A DNA stretch of 64,000 nt from Lewinella sp. 4G2 (GTDB lineage: Bacteria; Bacteroidota; Bacteroidia; Chitinophagales; Saprospiraceae): assembly GCF_001625015.1 (NCBI RefSeq), contig NZ_LVWJ02000014.1:3968001-4032000 (forward strand), written 5' to 3'. Of the stretch, positions 62,001-64,000 are shown one piece after another. The notes under the pieces are model-generated. The model ran no database searches. It was not told where the DNA came from and saw only the letters and a program-made list of their open reading frames with translations. Numbering within the stretch: the stretch's first letter is position 1; the number at the start of each line of letters is the position of its first letter. The translations under genes were made by a program, and so were the position numbers.

Positions 62001-64000
62001 TTATTTCCGGAAGTAGCCCAGGCAACCCGGTAGACATTATCGTCGGGGTTGCCATCATCGATGACGGTGCCGCCGTCAAAATCGAGGGTAATATCATCGT
62101 TAGCTACCAGGTTGGTGGAACCAACGGTGATGGTGACTTCCCCGTTAACGCAGACTTCATCAGCGCCAATGATGAACACGGAAGGCCGTTCGTAGACAAT
62201 GATGTCGAAAGTGGTGCTGTAAGGGCAGGGACCTTCTTCGACGTAGTCCAAAGTGATCGTATGCGTTGTTCCTGCTTCGCTACCACCGGCGGCAGCAGCA
62301 TCGAAAGTAGTACCCATCACGCCGGGGCCGGAGAAAGAAAGCGTGGACATAATCCCGCTTCCACCTTCGACGGTGATGCCGGAAAGGTCAATCGTTTCGT
62401 CGCCGTTAAGGAGACAGATGTTGTCAACCAGCCCGTTGTAGTTCGCAACTAGATTGGGGCAGAGCGCCGCAAAACAAGACTGTGTGCTGGCTTCTCCATC
62501 ACCGCAGATACCAGTGCCCAGGGCACGGATGGTAATGACGACTTCCTGGTTTTCCGTAAGGCCGGAGAGGCCATAATTCGTGTCCGTGATGGTAAACGGA
62601 GCGCCGCCGTCGATCGTCACTTCGTAGCCGGAAGCTCCGGCCTGAGCGTCCCATTCAAAATTGACGCTGAGCACGCCAGCCGGGCCACAGGTGATGACCG
62701 GTGGAGTAAGGGGTGCAATGACTTCAATTCCACCCGCCGCATCTACGTTGCCACAGACGGGATCTACCAGCACCAGGTTTACATCCTGGAACCCTGCATC
62801 CGTATCGAACTGAGCGGTGATGGGGCCGGCAGTGGTAATATCTCCGCTAATGACGGTAACCCCGGCGGGGAACTGCCACTCAAACGTAAGGCCCGTCGCA
62901 TCGGCCACGTACTCAAACGATGCCTCACCGCCCTGACAAACCTGGGGAGCGCTGACCACGAAATCTCTTTCGGGCGGCGCAACCACGTCCAGTACGACCG
63001 TACGGTCAAACGTACACACACCCGCGAAAGAGACGTGATTAGCTACAATGGTATAGGTACCCGTGCGGACGCCAGCGGCCAATGGGGGCAGGCTGATGGT
63101 CGTTGTACCGGAAGGATCGGCGGGGAGGCTATCCAGGCCAAGTTCCGGGCTGGTGAGGAAAATGTCCCCATCCTCCATTGCGGTGATGGTGAAGTCATAC
63201 TCCTGCGGGTCATCCAACAAACAGATCGGCGCGGGCTGGGTGAACTGCCAGCCGGGGCTGAAACAGTTCAGCACCTCACAGGTCTGACTATTCTCCGGGC
63301 CAAAACAGGTTTCCGCACCGGCAATGATCTTCGGAATTACCCGCATAGTCACAATTTGCCCGGGTGTAGTCGGCGCGACGGTGTAGCTCGTAGCCATGTA
63401 GTCGAGATCAACCAAGACCTCGGGATCGGTTCCAATAGTGTAGTAGACCTCGAATTGGGTTTGGCCCACGTCACTCCAGGTGAAGGTGATGCTGGACACG
63501 TCGGAATCATCACAATCACCAAAAACCACCGGTGGAAGGTCGGAGACGACATTCACGTCGACGGCGTTGGTCACGGTGGTACAGCCGTTGGCATCGGTGA
63601 CAGTCACTTGGATACCGGAAGTAACCGGGGAGGAACCATCAAACGTCTGGCGGTCGGCGGTAACGGAAGCGTCGTTGCTCCACTGGTAGGTAAAGGGCGC
63701 CATCCCTGCCGATTCGTTAACGACGAGTTCGACGGAACCCGTGTTACAGATGGTGGGGTTGGGGGGGGTGATCATCGCCACCGGATCTTCGCCAATGGTA
63801 TACGTGACGATGGTCGTGCTCTGGCAACCCTGGGGAGAGCGGATAAAGAGCTCTACATCGATGTTGCCAGGCGTCATATTCTGAGCGCCGGGGATGGAAT
63901 AGGTAGCCGTGTTATTCGCGACGCTACCGGCCCAACGGAATTGGGTGCCGATGGGGAAAGCGCTTCCGTCCTGCATAGTCGCACTGAGGGTAATATCGTC
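59027..64000 (-). CDS. Giant modular surface protein with CHU_C / type B T9SS sorting domain (5' end outside window)
   Basis: At least 1658 residues; the frame stays open to the right edge (DDITLSATMQDGS reads through the first Met), so the N-terminus is missing. Four fibronectin-III-like units are spaced 260-278 residues apart, with cores FTWSDVG, FEWDAQAG, FEWGAVAG and FEWPLVG. Each is followed by an Ig-like unit (for example GVMGTTFD and GVTGTPGSEIFD) and a PKD-like unit with VCxN/G-type cysteines. After SprB-like segments (APYSYTLNGEPRG) the protein ends with YFPSAFSPNGDGNNDIYFI to VVYKGDFVLMR, a complete CHU_C domain, the type B sorting signal of T9SS. Probably a cell-surface adhesin involved in attachment or gliding. 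Confidence 0.88.
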   Translation of the reverse strand, partial: DDITLSATMQDGSAFPIGTQFRWAGSVANNTATYSIPGAQNMTPGNIDVELFIRSPQGCQSTTIVTYTIGEDPVAMITPPNPTICNTGSVELVVNESAGMAPFTYQWSNDASVTADRQTFDGSSPVTSGIQVTVTDANGCTTVTNAVDVNVVSDLPPVVFGDCDDSDVSSITFTWSDVGQTQFEVYYTIGTDPEVLVDLDYMATSYTVAPTTPGQIVTMRVIPKIIAGAETCFGPENSQTCEVLNCFSPGWQFTQPAPICLLDDPQEYDFTITAMEDGDIFLTSPELGLDSLPADPSGTTTISLPPLAAGVRTGTYTIVANHVSFAGVCTFDRTVVLDVVAPPERDFVVSAPQVCQGGEASFEYVADATGLTFEWQFPAGVTVISGDITTAGPITAQFDTDAGFQDVNLVLVDPVCGNVDAAGGIEVIAPLTPPVITCGPAGVLSVNFEWDAQAGASGYEVTIDGGAPFTITDTNYGLSGLTENQEVVITIRALGTGICGDGEASTQSCFAALCPNLVANYNGLVDNICLLNGDETIDLSGITVEGGSGIMSTLSFSGPGVMGTTFDAAAAGGSEAGTTHTITLDYVEEGPCPYSTTFDIIVYERPSVFIIGADEVCVNGEVTITVGSTNLVANDDITLDFDGGTVIDDGNPDDNVYRVAWATSGNKTITGSVVSNISGCESLEETLPVTVFDSLAAPVITCNDAAATLTTVTFEWGAVAGAEGWVISSPSGVMETLPLGERTYTISNLLPGESAELTVIAQGTGPCGNGPAATAMCTTMDCPPNAIDALTPDTGICLDGTEAAVSLSAALDDGSPLMGTIVWSGAGVTGTPGSEIFDPAGLAQGIYTIFVDYDGPSICDTRDSVVFTLLPPPEAVISTTPPTVCAGTTISVGLDVVVNPLTTYVWDWDGGTPTALGNEQYEVSWDTPGSKTVRLTATGACSNEDSFVIDVTPTLDAPVPTCVRQDLDGVRFEWPLVGAASEGYQVSVNGGPLGPVQTDPFFEVSGLERGETVTISVISVRSGTDCNTSPAAEATCSARECPTISLAPAAAQTDFCDDDVMAVALNVTISGDDGTGTTTWSGDGVVDNGDGTFSFDPVAAGVGSHTLTVGYVQEVLCSYDNTMVMNVFATPAAAFSASELVVCADGEVRITMNDAPGSAVVTPDFGGGTGTQVAPGEYVVTFPSLGEYTVTISTELNGCTDFASVVITAQESSTAGDPVGGNFELCVGDPSPIELSTRLMNADAGGTWAAVTGDVPSSSLDAVTGTLSRGNLAAGNYVFSYTVGGNSCPVDVAEVSLTLLADPVVEAGPDQTLTCQMGMVTLDGSGSENGPGFAYEWTSNNPDAMIVDADQPMIDVSQPGVYYLEVSNSAGCINRDSVLVTVDVEAPTLEVEISNITCFANDDGAILVTAVNGGLAPYSYTLNGEPRGESTLFNGLAPDEYTIRVTDAKGCFSDLIIDLDEPEELTISLRFPGDSSEVNFGDQVFITATINGGNVIDTLLWQPDSLKTTTEGNSGIEFIADETRMISVTVVDELGCRATDNQMLIVRKVRPVYFPSAFSPNGDGNNDIYFINADADLITSIQDFEIYTRWGELVYSSNSIEGIGDFEGRFPPNDPNFGWDGRHNGVYMNPQVLVYTARVNFSDGESVVYKGDFVLMR
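60846..60863 (-). repeat. 18-bp dispersed repeat, copy 12 (in CDS)
   Basis: TGCGCTGCCGCAGGTGCC, one difference from the reverse-complement consensus; encodes LAPAAAQ between two modules of the giant surface protein. Confidence 0.8.
61835..61852 (+). repeat. 18-bp dispersed repeat, copy 13 (in CDS, doubtful)
   Basis: CGCACCCGCGACAGCGCC, two differences from consensus. It encodes GAVAGAEG of a fibronectin-III-like core that has similar residues in sister modules, so the match may be partly coincidental. Confidence 0.45.

Overview
The window is a stretch of a Bacteroidota chromosome, most likely from the Saprospiria (Lewinella-like). Direct signs are the TAnnTTTG -7 promoter elements in front of many genes, a short 288-residue primary sigma factor, type IX secretion (T9SS) C-terminal sorting domains, a CHU_C (gliding-motility-associated) C-terminus, and phylum-typical forms of IlvC, CarB, RibBA and MqnD. 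The family-level placement is inference. No phage, insertion sequence, CRISPR array or defence island was seen. The window is mostly housekeeping genes plus a surface-protein region at the right end.

0-13 kb: end of rimO, two tRNA-Leu genes, a fused ribF-glycosyltransferase gene, branched-chain amino acid genes (ilvC, ilvA), an AddA/RecB-like helicase, small envelope proteins and a Ppx/GppA phosphatase. 13-24 kb: glmM, a Sua5-type threonylcarbamoyl-AMP synthase, a LOG-family protein, class II aldolase (fbaA), a GlpF-type channel, a membrane glycosyltransferase and ribBA, mixed with small proteins of unknown function. 24-38 kb: carB, mqnD (futalosine menaquinone pathway), a T9SS-secreted protein, an RluA-family pseudouridine synthase, glnS, a SUI1-like factor, a DUF983 protein, rpoD, a WG-repeat-like protein and metZ. 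38-47 kb, mostly minus strand: dnaG, a probable small RNA, hemL, ettA, a DUF6438 lipoprotein and yidC. 47-64 kb: a DUF3293 protein, a lamin-tail T9SS cargo protein, a membrane protein with a CHU_C-like segment, dnaK, a 1711-residue secreted protein, a GT2 fusion protein, and a giant modular protein that runs off the right edge and ends in a type B T9SS sorting domain.

Three features cut across the gene list. First, an 18-bp sequence with consensus GGCACCYGCGGCAGCGCC recurs about 13 times in both orientations, in intergenic gaps and in frame inside permissive parts of genes. Second, many -7 elements lie only 4-9 nt before the start codon, implying leaderless or nearly leaderless mRNAs; several TTG codons that open the longest reading frames are in fact part of these promoter boxes, so starts were moved downstream. 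Third, a strong plus-strand terminator lies in a gap between two minus-strand genes (40.4-40.85 kb), preceded by a foldable sequence, which suggests an unannotated RNA gene.
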